From Chloroflexota bacterium (GTDB taxonomy: Bacteria > Chloroflexota > Dehalococcoidia > Lucifugimonadales > Australimonadaceae), in NCBI GenBank assembly GCA_028874795.1, contig JAPPHT010000056.1, positions 124,001 through 188,000 on the forward strand: a DNA stretch of 64,000 nt, read 5' to 3'. This document shows, piece by piece, positions 8,421-16,811 of this stretch; position 1 is the first letter of the stretch; each line of letters begins with the position of its first letter. The notes under the pieces are model-generated. The model did no database searches. It saw nothing but the letters and a program-made list of their open reading frames with translations, and was not told where the DNA came from. A program made the position numbers and the translations under genes.

Positions 8421-9132
8421 CGCTGTTCCTCCAGGTTTGATTCGAGGGAGGGTAGTACGGCTTCCCCCAGTCGAGGTCCGGGTTGTCCAGCACCCGGTCA
8501 GCCAGCAGCGGGACCAGGAAGGCCGCGAACCGCCTGCCCATCGCGACCTCCGCCCTGTTGATCGAACTCCCCCAGGTCGCTCCTCCGTGCAGGAGTTGGT
8601 TGCGCAGGACGTACAGGCGGTCGAAGACAAGACACAGCACTTCCTTCGTGTTCTTCCACTGCAGGGCGTTGTCCAGCCGCTGAGCGTCCTCGCGCAGCGC
8701 ACGCTGCCACCCGGCGCTGTGCCAATAGGGCGCGAGGACGTATCTGTCGTTGACCAACGCGCGTATCTCTCCCTCTCCCAGCGCCTCGTCAAGTTCACGG
8801 TAAAGCACGAGCGGGCCTGTATCCGCGATCTTTTCGATGCACCGGCGATAGGTCGCCCGCTCGGTCTCTTCGAGTTTGATCAGTCCTGTGTCGTCGCCGT
8901 ACAGAGCATTGAAGGCGACCCAATAGCACATGAAGGCCGTGTCGTCATCGCGGCCCTCATGCACCGCACTCGTGATCCAACTGGTAACGCGGCGCATGCG
9001 CAGCATCACGGGGTCGTCGCGGTGGCGGGGGTCGCGTTCCGCAGCTAGTGCATCGAACTTCTCACGCAGCACGTAGGCACGCTGCGCTTCTGCCATCTGC
9101 TTCCAGTCCACCACGACGTGCGGGCCGTTCAC
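8413..9132 (-). CDS. HEPN-domain protein (Apea-like)
   Basis: A 239-residue, mostly helical protein. Near its C-terminus it carries R177-N-Q-L-L-H182, the Rx4-6H signature of HEPN domains, many of which are metal-independent ribonucleases in toxin-antitoxin, CRISPR and abortive-infection systems. No nucleotidyltransferase antitoxin partner is adjacent. Start is GTG 9132, whose bases form GTGA with the stop of the SDR gene, so translation is probably coupled. The setting, inside a metabolic operon between an SDR and a RidA protein, is unusual. Whether it cuts RNA or acts as a sensor or scaffold is unknown. Confidence 0.7.
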   Translation of the reverse strand: MNGPHVVVDWKQMAEAQRAYVLREKFDALAAERDPRHRDDPVMLRMRRVTSWITSAVHEGRDDDTAFMCYWVAFNALYGDDTGLIKLEETERATYRRCIEKIADTGPLVLYRELDEALGEGEIRALVNDRYVLAPYWHSAGWQRALREDAQRLDNALQWKNTKEVLCLVFDRLYVLRNQLLHGGATWGSSINRAEVAMGRRFAAFLVPLLADRVLDNPDLDWGKPYYPPSNQTWRNSDA

Positions 9133-9815
9133 GCCTTGTAGTAGACCGGCACCGCGGCGCCGGAGACTGCCCGCGCCTCCTCGGAAGCCAGGAAGAGCAG
9201 CACGTTCGCCAGGTCGTCGGGCTGCACCCAGCGCTCCGCCTTCGCGTCCGGCATCGCCTCGCGGTTCGCGGGCGTGTCGATGATGCTCGGCAGCACCGCG
9301 TTCACGGTGATGTCGTGCGCCTTCACCTCGGCCGCCACCGACTGCGTCAGCAGGATGACGCCGCCCTTGCTCACCGAGTAGTGGGCGACCATCGGGTCGC
9401 CGCGAAGGCCGCTGCGCGCCGCTATGCTCACGATGCGCCCGTAGTCCTGCGCCTTCATGTACGGCAGCACGTTCTTGATGGTGAGGAACGTCGACTTCAG
9501 GTTCAGCTGCAGCAAGCTGTCCCAGTCCGACTCCTCCATCTCTTCGACCGAAGGGCCGAACCGGAACCCGCCCGCGATGTTTACGAGCGCGTGCGGCCCG
9601 CCGAACTCCGAAGCGACACGCTCGAACAAGCCGCGTACTGAAGCCTCGTCGAGCACGTTTGTCTCGTGGTAGACGACCGCGCCCGCCTCGTCCGGCGGCG
9701 GCGCCATGTCGGCGACGACAACCCGCGCGCCGGCTTCCACGAACCTGCGCGACGCCACGCGCCCCACCGCACCGCTGCCGCCTGTGACAACCACCGTCTT
9801 CCCTGTGAAGCTCAT
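9129..9815 (-). CDS. Short-chain dehydrogenase/reductase
   Basis: A 228-residue NAD(P)-dependent oxidoreductase of the classical SDR type. Visible motifs are the cofactor loop TGGSGAVG, the NIAGG strand, the active-site YSVSK with the preceding Ser in SIAARSG, and the substrate-loop PSIIDTPANRE. Asp in VVVADM after the second strand favours NAD(H). Start ATG 9815 overlaps the stop of the upstream GlcG gene as ATGA. It is shorter than the usual 250 residues but complete in motifs. Substrate is unknown. Confidence 0.87.
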   Translation of the reverse strand: MSFTGKTVVVTGGSGAVGRVASRRFVEAGARVVVADMAPPPDEAGAVVYHETNVLDEASVRGLFERVASEFGGPHALVNIAGGFRFGPSVEEMEESDWDSLLQLNLKSTFLTIKNVLPYMKAQDYGRIVSIAARSGLRGDPMVAHYSVSKGGVILLTQSVAAEVKAHDITVNAVLPSIIDTPANREAMPDAKAERWVQPDDLANVLLFLASEEARAVSGAAVPVYYKA

Positions 9816-10249
9816 GCCTGCTCCTGGATCAGCCGTCCGATAAGCGCCTTGCCCGCTTGGACAATCTCCTCGTCTTCCTTCGCGGTGCGTCCGCTCACCC
9901 CAAGGCCGCCGAGGATCGTGCCGTCCGGCGCCACAACCACCGCGCCACCCCCGCCGGTGAAGAGGTTGGGGTTGCCGAAGCCAGCAAGCCCGAGCGGTGA
10001 CGCCTTGACCCGCTCCTCGAAGTCCATCGTGTCCGCCCGCATGCAGGCGGATGTATATGCCTTCTTCATGGCGTTCTGACGGGCGAGCGCCACGTTCACA
10101 CCGGCCTGCGCCGCGAAGCAGATCAGCTCGCCGCGGTCGTCCGTCACCGCGATGGCGATGGGGCGCCCGCCCATCTCGTCGGCCTTATGCAGCATCTCCG
10201 CGAGCGCCTCCCGCGACTCGGCAAGCCCGAGCGTCTTCCGGGTGCTCAC
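9812..10249 (-). CDS. GlcG/HbpS-family heme-binding-like protein, second copy
   Basis: A 145-residue protein of the GlcG/HbpS fold (DUF336). Family marks are IAIAVTDDRGELICFAAQ, ARQNAMKKAYTSA, and the glycine-rich GGGGAVVVAPDGTILGGLGVSG. Members bind heme or cobalamin, or are accessory genes in glycolate and diol operons; none of these roles can be fixed here. The GTG start at 10249 overlaps the stop of the upstream paralogue (GTGA), and its stop overlaps the SDR start. The two copies are clearly related but not close duplicates. Confidence 0.85.
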   Translation of the reverse strand: MSTRKTLGLAESREALAEMLHKADEMGGRPIAIAVTDDRGELICFAAQAGVNVALARQNAMKKAYTSACMRADTMDFEERVKASPLGLAGFGNPNLFTGGGGAVVVAPDGTILGGLGVSGRTAKEDEEIVQAGKALIGRLIQEQA

Positions 10250-10674
10250 GCGAGCCCCCCTTCCAACGCGGCGAGCGCGACGCGGGCGAGGCGCTCGTCC
10301 TGCTCGCGGTCGAACCCCTGGACGCCGACCGCCCCAACGACGGCCCCTTGCCCTGCCGCACGCACGACAACACCCCCATGCGCAGCTCCAACGAACGCGT
10401 CGTCGAACTCCGCGGCGCTCATGCCGCGCTGAGCGCGCTCGGCGGAGAACGCCGTGAGGTCCGCGCCCACGCGGGACGCCGTGTACGCCTTGCGGATGGC
10501 GTGGCGCCGCTGGAAGATGGGCGTGCCGTCGGCGCGGGCGAACGCGACGAGGTCGCCGTTGTCGTCGACGACGGCGACGGCCACCGGCCCCGCGCCTTCG
10601 ACGGACGCTGCCTCCATGGCGGCGTCCACGGCCCGCAGCGCGTCCTCCACGTCCATCACCTGCCGGTCGTACAT
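10246..10674 (-). CDS. GlcG/HbpS-family heme-binding-like protein, first copy
   Basis: The first gene of the five-gene unit, 142 residues. It shows the same fold as its downstream neighbour: VAVAVVDDNGDLVAFARAD, RRHAIRKAYTASR and GGVVVRAAGQGAVVGAVGVQG. Start ATG 10674 has GGAGGAG just upstream, and a promoter lies at 10699-10726. No signal peptide is present, so it should be cytoplasmic unless exported with a partner. A pair of different GlcG proteins could form a heterodimer; that is inference. Confidence 0.85.
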   Translation of the reverse strand: MYDRQVMDVEDALRAVDAAMEAASVEGAGPVAVAVVDDNGDLVAFARADGTPIFQRRHAIRKAYTASRVGADLTAFSAERAQRGMSAAEFDDAFVGAAHGGVVVRAAGQGAVVGAVGVQGFDREQDERLARVALAALEGGLA

Positions 10675-10698
10675 CGCTCCTCCACCGTTGCCTGCGCA

Positions 10699-10726
10699 AG
10701 TGTAGCCGAGGAACCGTTCAACGCAA
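10699..10726 (-). promoter_or_regulatory. Promoter of the GlcG-SDR-HEPN-RidA unit
   Basis: On the minus strand, TTGCGT (complement of 10721-10726) and TACACT (complement of 10699-10704) are separated by 16 bp. It lies directly after the terminator hairpin of the upstream tctC-like gene. Confidence 0.45.
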
Positions 10727-10753
10727 GAGGAGCGTCCAAATGGACGCTCCTCT
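10726..10753 (-). terminator. Perfect hairpin after the TctC lipoprotein gene
   Basis: AGAGGAGCGTCCA (10726-10738) and TGGACGCTCCTCT (10741-10753) are perfect 13-base arms around two bases. It sits 24 bp after the stop of the minus-strand lipoprotein gene. No clear T-tract follows, so its terminator role is likely but not certain. Confidence 0.6.
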
Positions 10754-10777
10754 CTTCGAGTCCGAGTTATCCGAGGC

Positions 10778-12067
10778 CTACTCAGGGAAGAGTCCGCGGA
10801 TGATATCCAGCGTCTCGTCAGGCAGTCCCGCGAACGACTCCACCTGCGCCTGGTACTGGTCGCCGGTCCTCAGGCCAACGTCGTAGCGGCGGGACTTCAT
10901 GTCCGCGATAAAGTCATCGCTAGACACAACCCGCTCGAACGCGGCCCGCATCTCGTTCACGATATTGCCCGGAGTCTGCGCCGGCATGGCGTAGATGCGA
11001 CTGGATGCCGCTGCCGCCATCAAAGCGTCGAAGGCATTCAGGTAGTCGTCGCCGGCGCTGAGACGCTCCTGCGCGATCTCTCTGATCGACTTGACCCACT
11101 CGTACTTGCCCTCTGCCTTGCCTGCCTTGATCCACTCCGGCTCCATGATCGTGTAGAAGAGCGGCGTCGCGTAGCCCTCAGCCCACTCGGGGTTCTGGGC
11201 AACTTGCGAGTCGCGGCAGGTGGGGGTTATGTCGATCTCGCGCCGGTTGAAGGCTGCGTCCATGTCGGACGTGCCCGTGTAGCCGAACACGCGCTCGAAC
11301 GGGAAGCCGACCTGCACGGCCCACTCGGAGGAGGTCGCATACGTGTCCACCCGGCCGATCTGGCCGAGGGTGTAGCTGCCCGCGAGGTATTCGTCCAGGT
11401 TGCCCGCAAGATCGGACCGGATGCACCAGGTCTGATCGCTGGGCGTGTAGTCCGGAGCGCCAAGGTAGACGAGGTCGTTCGCTGCGTCGAACTCGGATAC
11501 CCCACCGAGGATGGACTGCTGGATGAGGGTGGAGATCACCACCACGATGTCCACCTGGTTGTCGCGGTAGTCCTTGTCGATAACGGAGCGCACGGCGACG
11601 AGGGTGTTGGCGCCGGGCTTGTTGCTCACGAAGACGTTGGGGTTGCCCCTGAGTTCGTCCGACAGGTGGTGCGCGAAGATGCGGGCGAACGTGTCGAATC
11701 CGCCGCCTGGCGCGTAACCGACGGTGATCTGCACCGTCTTGCCGGAGAAGTCCACCTGCTCCTCGACCGGGATCGGCGTCGGCGTCGGGCGCGGCCGCGG
11801 CGTGGGTGTCGGGGCCGCCGTCTCAGTCATCGCCTCGCCGGGCGTGGGCGTCGGGGCCGCCGTCTCGGCCATCGCCTCGCCAGGTGTGGGCGTCGGCTCC
11901 TCCATCATCGCCTCTGCCGGCGTCGGGGTCGGGGCGGCTTGCTGCGGGGCCGACGTGGGCGTGGGGTCCGGGTCGTCGCCTCCGCAGGCGATAGCGAGCA
12001 TCGCCAGGATGGATGCCAGCGCGAACAGGCTGACGGCCTTCTTTGCTGATCTGAATGCGGTCCGCAT
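10778..12067 (-). CDS. Tripartite tricarboxylate transporter substrate-binding lipoprotein (TctC/Bug type)
   Basis: Solute-binding protein that hands a carboxylate to the TctA-TctB membrane part. The 429-residue precursor has a lipoprotein signal ending LAIAC with lipidated C28. A flexible linker (about residues 30-107) with tandem TPTPGEAM repeats follows. The binding domain begins about residue 108 (FSGKTVQITVGYAPGGGFDTFARIFAHHL), the typical TctC opening. It lies 96 bp downstream of the tctA-tctB fusion on the same strand, so the transporter is complete in this unit. The ligand cannot be read from sequence; the neighbouring oxygenase suggests an aromatic or tricarboxylic acid. Confidence 0.9.
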   Translation of the reverse strand: MRTAFRSAKKAVSLFALASILAMLAIACGGDDPDPTPTSAPQQAAPTPTPAEAMMEEPTPTPGEAMAETAAPTPTPGEAMTETAAPTPTPRPRPTPTPIPVEEQVDFSGKTVQITVGYAPGGGFDTFARIFAHHLSDELRGNPNVFVSNKPGANTLVAVRSVIDKDYRDNQVDIVVVISTLIQQSILGGVSEFDAANDLVYLGAPDYTPSDQTWCIRSDLAGNLDEYLAGSYTLGQIGRVDTYATSSEWAVQVGFPFERVFGYTGTSDMDAAFNRREIDITPTCRDSQVAQNPEWAEGYATPLFYTIMEPEWIKAGKAEGKYEWVKSIREIAQERLSAGDDYLNAFDALMAAAASSRIYAMPAQTPGNIVNEMRAAFERVVSSDDFIADMKSRRYDVGLRTGDQYQAQVESFAGLPDETLDIIRGLFPE

Positions 12068-12112
12068 CTGTCCTCCTAGGAGCTTGGATCTCTATGGTCT
12101 GCGCCTGGGCGC

Positions 12113-12131
12113 GTTAGCAAAAAATGCTAAC
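12113..12131 (-). promoter_or_regulatory. AT-rich inverted repeat between tctAB and tctC
   Basis: GTTAGCA (12113-12119) and TGCTAAC (12125-12131) with a five-A loop. It lies 46 bp upstream of the tctC start on the minus strand. It may be an mRNA-processing or attenuating hairpin that sets binding-protein level relative to permease, or an operator. Confidence 0.4.
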
Positions 12132-12163
12132 ACGGCGGCATACTTCCGTCTACGCGCAACCCT

Positions 12164-14374
12164 CTAACCGGAGAGCCGACCCCAGAACTGCGTGATCGTC
12201 TCCCTGCCCTTCAGGATGTCGGGGATGAAATCCCCCAGCACAGGGTCTATCCACGGGATGTGGATGACTTCGTCGAAGAAGCCGTAGATGAGCGCGACGA
12301 AGACGATGAGCCATCCCAGGGCCGCCCACCAGCGAACGTGTCCGAAGAAGAAGAGGTAGAGGAAGACGTAGGCCGGGAGAGCGATCTGGAAGCCGATGAG
12401 CCAGATCGCCAGCACGAGTCCGAACGTGGTGCCGATGGCCTTGACCGTGCGCAGCATGAGGACGCGGCGGTCGTCGTCGGTTCGGGTCCTGCCGATGTCC
12501 ATAATGCGTCCGGCGCCGGACGGGGGAGAGACGAGGTGGGACACCGCGTAGGCGCCTACTAGAGCAAGCCCGACAACGGTGATGACACGAGGCAGGCGCG
12601 CCGCCTGGCTCGTCCACTCGAACGTCTGCCAGAACGTGAAGGCAAAGGCGAACGTCAAGAGAGCGATGAAGATGCCGCTGGGCGTTGGCCGCAGGAGGCT
12701 CAGCAAGGGCGGGCGGGACCTCGATGTTGCGGTCTCTGCCCGGGGCGGTTCCGGAGCGTCTTCACTCGCGCCGGCAGGCGGAGAAGGAGCGGTTTCGGCA
12801 CGGGCTGCGAACTCCGCCTCCTGCCGCTGCATGGTGCGGTTCACGCTGCGCTGCATGCGCACCGTATAGGCAGCGGTGCCCACTGCGATGAGGATGATGA
12901 TGATGACGGCAGGTCGCGTGAAGACGCCTTCGGTCGGGTTCGAGAAGTTCACCCAGTCAAACGCGCCGCTCGCGATGCCGTAGTACCGCTCGATGATGCC
13001 GCCGAGGATGACGGCGATGATGATGGGGGGACGCGGCCAACCGTACGATTTCATGAAATAGCCGAGCGCGCCGAACGCCAGCATCACCACGAGGTCGTAG
13101 ATCGATCGGTTCGCCTGGAATGCCGCGATCGTCATCACGGCGAGGATGATGGGAACGAGGATGTTGGGACGGACGAATGCGATGCGGGTGAGGACCGGCG
13201 TGAACCCGAGCGCAAGGCCCGTGGCGAAGACGTTCGCCATCACCAGCGAGAACGCTATCGTCATGGTGAGCGGCAACTGGCTGTTCAGCATATCCGGGCC
13301 CGGGCGCACGTCGAGGACGATGAGCAGACCGATGAAGAGCGCCATGCCCACTGAACCGGGCACGTTGAAGAACAGCGTGGGCACGAGCTGGCCGCCGTCC
13401 ACGGCGTTGTTCGCCGACTCCGGCGCGATGACGCCTCTTATGTCCCCGGTCCCGAATGTCTCCGTCCCTCCGCGCACTGTCTGGCGCGCCGAGGCATACG
13501 ACAGCCACTGCGCCAGCGAACCGCCGATGCCCGGCAGGAGCCCGACGAAGACGCCCATCGCAGCGGAGCGTATGACGAGCAGCCAGTTCCGCAGCACGGC
13601 AGCCATGCCCTCCCGACGCTGCGCGGACGCATCGAACTGAGCGGTCTGGGCGCGGCGCGCTATGGAGACGTCGCTGACGACCATGTCGAAGAACTCGGGG
13701 ATGGCGAACAGCCCGATGACGACCGGGATGATGTGGATGCCGTCCCAGAGATAGTCCTGCCCGAACGTCAGTCGGTGCGCGCCCGTGGCGTCGTCGTATC
13801 CAACGCTGGCTATGAGCAGGCCGAACGCGCCCGCGATGAGGCCCCGCAGGAGCGCTCCGCTGCTGACGACGCCGACGACCGCGATGGCCACGAGGCCCAG
13901 CACGAAGAACTCCGCCGCGCTGAACGTATTGACGACAGGCCTCGCAACCGGAATGGTGACAAAGAGGAATACCGCGCCGATGATGCCGCCCAGCAGCGAC
14001 GCGAAATAGGCGGCGGAGAGTGCCACCCCCGCCCTGCCCTGCCGGGCGAGCGGGTTGCCGTCCAGGATCGTCGCCTGGCCTGATGTCGAGCCGGGCATCC
14101 CAAGCAGCACCGCCGGGAGCGTGTCGCCCGTTGGAACCGTCGCCACCATGCCGACGGCCAACGGAAGCGCGATGTACGGGTCGAGCCCGTACGCGAAGCC
14201 GAGCAGCACGATGAGGCTGGGCACGGCGCCGCCCGGCATCGCGCCGTTCAGCACACCCACCACGACCCCCACGATGAGCGCGAGTATGGGCCTCCAGTTG
14301 GCGAGGCTGCTGAAGGCCTCCCCGCTCGCTTCGAACATCGCGGGGAAGCCTTCCAGGATCGAGTCGATGAACAT
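12164..14374 (-). CDS. TctA-TctB fusion permease of a TTT transporter
   Basis: A 736-residue inner-membrane protein. Residues 1 to about 505 form the large permease TctA with many transmembrane helices and its conserved loops (GAMPGGAVPSLIVLLGFAYG, LLGMPGSTSGQATILDGNP, GLLPGIGGSLAQWLSYASA). A polar linker follows (about 510-560, rich in Ala, Glu, Pro). The last 175 residues have four hydrophobic helices and match the small subunit TctB. In most bacteria these are two genes. The ion-coupled transporter takes up carboxylates with the TctC protein encoded just downstream. The stop of the Rieske gene is 6 bp before its start. Confidence 0.88.
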   Translation of the reverse strand: MFIDSILEGFPAMFEASGEAFSSLANWRPILALIVGVVVGVLNGAMPGGAVPSLIVLLGFAYGLDPYIALPLAVGMVATVPTGDTLPAVLLGMPGSTSGQATILDGNPLARQGRAGVALSAAYFASLLGGIIGAVFLFVTIPVARPVVNTFSAAEFFVLGLVAIAVVGVVSSGALLRGLIAGAFGLLIASVGYDDATGAHRLTFGQDYLWDGIHIIPVVIGLFAIPEFFDMVVSDVSIARRAQTAQFDASAQRREGMAAVLRNWLLVIRSAAMGVFVGLLPGIGGSLAQWLSYASARQTVRGGTETFGTGDIRGVIAPESANNAVDGGQLVPTLFFNVPGSVGMALFIGLLIVLDVRPGPDMLNSQLPLTMTIAFSLVMANVFATGLALGFTPVLTRIAFVRPNILVPIILAVMTIAAFQANRSIYDLVVMLAFGALGYFMKSYGWPRPPIIIAVILGGIIERYYGIASGAFDWVNFSNPTEGVFTRPAVIIIILIAVGTAAYTVRMQRSVNRTMQRQEAEFAARAETAPSPPAGASEDAPEPPRAETATSRSRPPLLSLLRPTPSGIFIALLTFAFAFTFWQTFEWTSQAARLPRVITVVGLALVGAYAVSHLVSPPSGAGRIMDIGRTRTDDDRRVLMLRTVKAIGTTFGLVLAIWLIGFQIALPAYVFLYLFFFGHVRWWAALGWLIVFVALIYGFFDEVIHIPWIDPVLGDFIPDILKGRETITQFWGRLSG

Positions 14375-14380
14375 GCCGGG

Positions 14381-15748
14381 CTATGCTCGCTGCAGCCGCA
14401 CTTCTTCGTAGCGGCGGTAGATCTCCAGTATCTGGTTCAGCGCGGGACTGTACCTGTCCATGTTGTAGTGACGCAACTTGAACGTGGCGTCCTCACCCAG
14501 CACCGCGGTGACGTCTCCCTTCTCTTCAAGCGTTATCCGGTGGTCGCCCTTCTCGGAGAAAGTGGCGGGGGTGATCGGGCCCGGCCCGACGTTGACCGGA
14601 AGGTCGATGCGCTGGTTCTCGGCGGGGTCGCGGTACACGTTTATCGGGTCGCCGCCGTCCTGCACGATCTTCATCTGGTCCATCAGCAGCTTGCGGAACA
14701 TGATGACGCCACGGTCGGAGACGCCGAGCCGCTCGTTCTCGCGGTCGGCTATCGCGCCCTGGCTCCACCACGCCGCCAGGTCCTGCGCGAGTACGTAGTC
14801 GGCGATGGGGCGCCCCGCGTCGTCGAACAGCGGGTGTTCGAAGTAGGGCACGTAGTCCTGCTCCGGGACCTCCACGTCCGGACCCGGGCAGTAGGCCATG
14901 TAGTCCAGGTGCAGCGTGTGCTCATCGTCCACCGGCACGCGTATCTGCAACTCGCTGCGGATCTTCCCTCCGAGGCGAACGAAATACGGGAACACCAGCG
15001 GATGGCCGATCGTCCAGTCCGGCGTGTCCTCTGCCTCGCCTTCGCGCAGGCGATGCTTCTGGATGCCGAACTGGTTCACCGTCCACTCCGTCTTCAGGTG
15101 GCGGAGCTTGAACGAGTCCGCATGCGCCTGGGTGATCCTGTCGTATTCGGGGTTGCCGGTGCCCCCGCTCCTGTCCAGAACGTGGTACTCGAACCAGTGG
15201 CCGTGCGTGTACTCGGTGTGCGACGTGTCGACGGAGTTCTCCATGCACTGGAGCCAGTTGGCGTTCAGCTCGACGGCGCCCACGTGCCGGAACGTGTTGT
15301 CCCAGACGAGCACGTCCCAGCGAGGGAGCAGCGGAACGGGCTCCGGGCCCAGGTAGGCGAATATCAGACCGCCCAGCTCCTGCACGGGGTACGACTTGAT
15401 GCGCACCTTCTCGCTGAAGTGCGAGCCCTCAGGCTCCGTCGGCTGGTCGAGGCACTGCCCGTCCACGTCGTACAGCCAGCCGTGGTACATGCACCGCAGG
15501 CCTTCCCGCGTCGGGATGCCGATGGACAGGTCCACCCGGCGGTGCGCGCATCGCCGGTCTACGAGGCCGAGCCTGCCGCTCTTGTCCTTGAACAGCGTCA
15601 GGTCCTCACCGAGCAGCCGCACCGACACGACCGGATCGCGGAGCAGCCGGCCGTTGCTGGTGATGGGCCACCAGTAGCGGCGGAGCAGTTCGCCCATGGG
15701 CGTACCCGCGCCGGTCTGCGTCAACAGTACGTTCTCTTCGGCGCGCAT
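14381..15748 (-). CDS. Rieske non-heme iron oxygenase, alpha subunit (phthalate-4,5-dioxygenase-like)
   Basis: A 455-residue oxygenase component that uses electrons from a separate reductase to insert oxygen into an organic substrate. The Rieske 2Fe-2S ligands are C67-x-H69 (CAHRR) and C86-x2-H89 (CMYHGW). The mononuclear iron site is seen in the ENSVDTSHTEYTH stretch, with two His and the bridging Asp. The product begins with the LTQTGAGTPMGELLRRYWWP signature shared by most other oxygenases in the window. It is sandwiched between a dihydroxyphthalate-decarboxylase-like gene and the TTT permease, which suggests an imported aromatic acid as substrate. The reductase is not encoded nearby. Confidence 0.9.
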   Translation of the reverse strand: MRAEENVLLTQTGAGTPMGELLRRYWWPITSNGRLLRDPVVSVRLLGEDLTLFKDKSGRLGLVDRRCAHRRVDLSIGIPTREGLRCMYHGWLYDVDGQCLDQPTEPEGSHFSEKVRIKSYPVQELGGLIFAYLGPEPVPLLPRWDVLVWDNTFRHVGAVELNANWLQCMENSVDTSHTEYTHGHWFEYHVLDRSGGTGNPEYDRITQAHADSFKLRHLKTEWTVNQFGIQKHRLREGEAEDTPDWTIGHPLVFPYFVRLGGKIRSELQIRVPVDDEHTLHLDYMAYCPGPDVEVPEQDYVPYFEHPLFDDAGRPIADYVLAQDLAAWWSQGAIADRENERLGVSDRGVIMFRKLLMDQMKIVQDGGDPINVYRDPAENQRIDLPVNVGPGPITPATFSEKGDHRITLEEKGDVTAVLGEDATFKLRHYNMDRYSPALNQILEIYRRYEEVRLQRA

Positions 15749-15788
15749 CGGCGCTCCTCCTTCGTCGGGCCTGAACGGACCGTGCGGT

Positions 15789-16781
15789 CTACTGGTCCAG
15801 CGTGTTCTTCGCGAACACGTCCTCCAGCTTCGCCAGCTTGGGCGTAAGGCCCTGCTCGAACGAGTACTGCGCCGCCGTCTCCAGCACCAGCCGGTTCGCG
15901 CGCACCCCGTGCTGCACCAGCGGCTGCTTGAGCGCCGCGCCGCCCTCCGCGTTCACGAGTCCGGTCTCGACGTAGTAGTCCACGTGTTCGGCGCGCTCGC
16001 GGTTGCAGATGTCGTTCGCCCTGTTGAACGCCTTCATCAGGTTGAGCAGCACCCACGGGTGGTCCTCGGCGATCTCCCGCTTCACGACCATGCCGTGGTT
16101 GATGGGGTAGAGTCCCGTCTTCTCGTAGAAGCGGATGCCCTCGGCCCGCGCGTCAGGGAACAGCGGCGCGATGTCCGGATGGCTCCAGAGGTCGGCCGTG
16201 CTGCGGTCGATCAGGTTCGGGTCGACGATGTAGAGAAGCGTCGCCTCGAGCTCGCCGGAGAGCATCATCGAGCCGATGTTCTTCTCCAGCGGTATCTGGT
16301 TCACCGTGACGCCCTTGGGAGGCTTGAACCCGGTGGAGCCGCCGTGGCTCTGCTCAGGCACGCGTTCCATGAAGAACTCCATGTCCTTCGGCTCGACCCC
16401 GAACTCGTGCTGGAGCACGCCGCGCGTCCAGAGCGCCGCGGTCTGCTGGTACTCAGGCACGCCGACGCGCTTGCCCTTCAGGTCCTCCGGCGACTGGATG
16501 CCTGAGTCCTTGCGCACGAGGACGCCCGTGTGGAAGAAGCGGCGCGTCGTGAAGATCGGCAGGCCCACCCACCGCTCGTCGCCCGCCGCCATCGCCATGA
16601 TGAGCGACGAGAACGACATTTCCGAGACGTCGAAGTCGCCGAACTTCAACTGGCGCCAGAACAGCTCGGACGCGTGCACCGGGCTCGGGATGAGCTCGAT
16701 GCCGTCCGGCTTCACGCGACCGTCGTGGATCGCCCACGTCCTGGGGTTGGATGCCATGCCTACGCTGAGCTGAATGTCCAT
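15789..16781 (-). CDS. Periplasmic-binding-fold protein, 4,5-dihydroxyphthalate-decarboxylase-like
   Basis: A 330-residue protein of the type II binding-protein fold (LVRKDSGIQSPEDLKGKRVGV is the hinge signature). It begins directly with MDIQLSVGMASNPRTW and has no signal peptide, so it is probably cytoplasmic and not an ABC solute receptor. This matches the Pht5 group, where the fold has become a decarboxylase of 4,5-dihydroxyphthalate. The adjacent Rieske oxygenase resembles phthalate dioxygenases, which supports that reading. Catalytic residues cannot be confirmed by eye. A cytosolic thiamine-precursor-synthase-like role (THI5/NMT1) is the main alternative. Confidence 0.75.
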   Translation of the reverse strand: MDIQLSVGMASNPRTWAIHDGRVKPDGIELIPSPVHASELFWRQLKFGDFDVSEMSFSSLIMAMAAGDERWVGLPIFTTRRFFHTGVLVRKDSGIQSPEDLKGKRVGVPEYQQTAALWTRGVLQHEFGVEPKDMEFFMERVPEQSHGGSTGFKPPKGVTVNQIPLEKNIGSMMLSGELEATLLYIVDPNLIDRSTADLWSHPDIAPLFPDARAEGIRFYEKTGLYPINHGMVVKREIAEDHPWVLLNLMKAFNRANDICNRERAEHVDYYVETGLVNAEGGAALKQPLVQHGVRANRLVLETAAQYSFEQGLTPKLAKLEDVFAKNTLDQ

Positions 16782-16811
16782 CTGGTTATGCCTCCTCCGG
16801 CTATCGCTGGC

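Noticed and set aside
9812-10699. A single 295-residue protein over both GlcG genes
   Set aside because: The upstream part of that frame is Arg-rich non-domain sequence. The real GlcG proteins are in two frames joined by a GTGA overlap.
11780-11950. Tandem repeats in the first TctC gene
   Set aside because: They are in-frame TPTPGEAM linker repeats following the lipobox, not a mobile or regulatory repeat.
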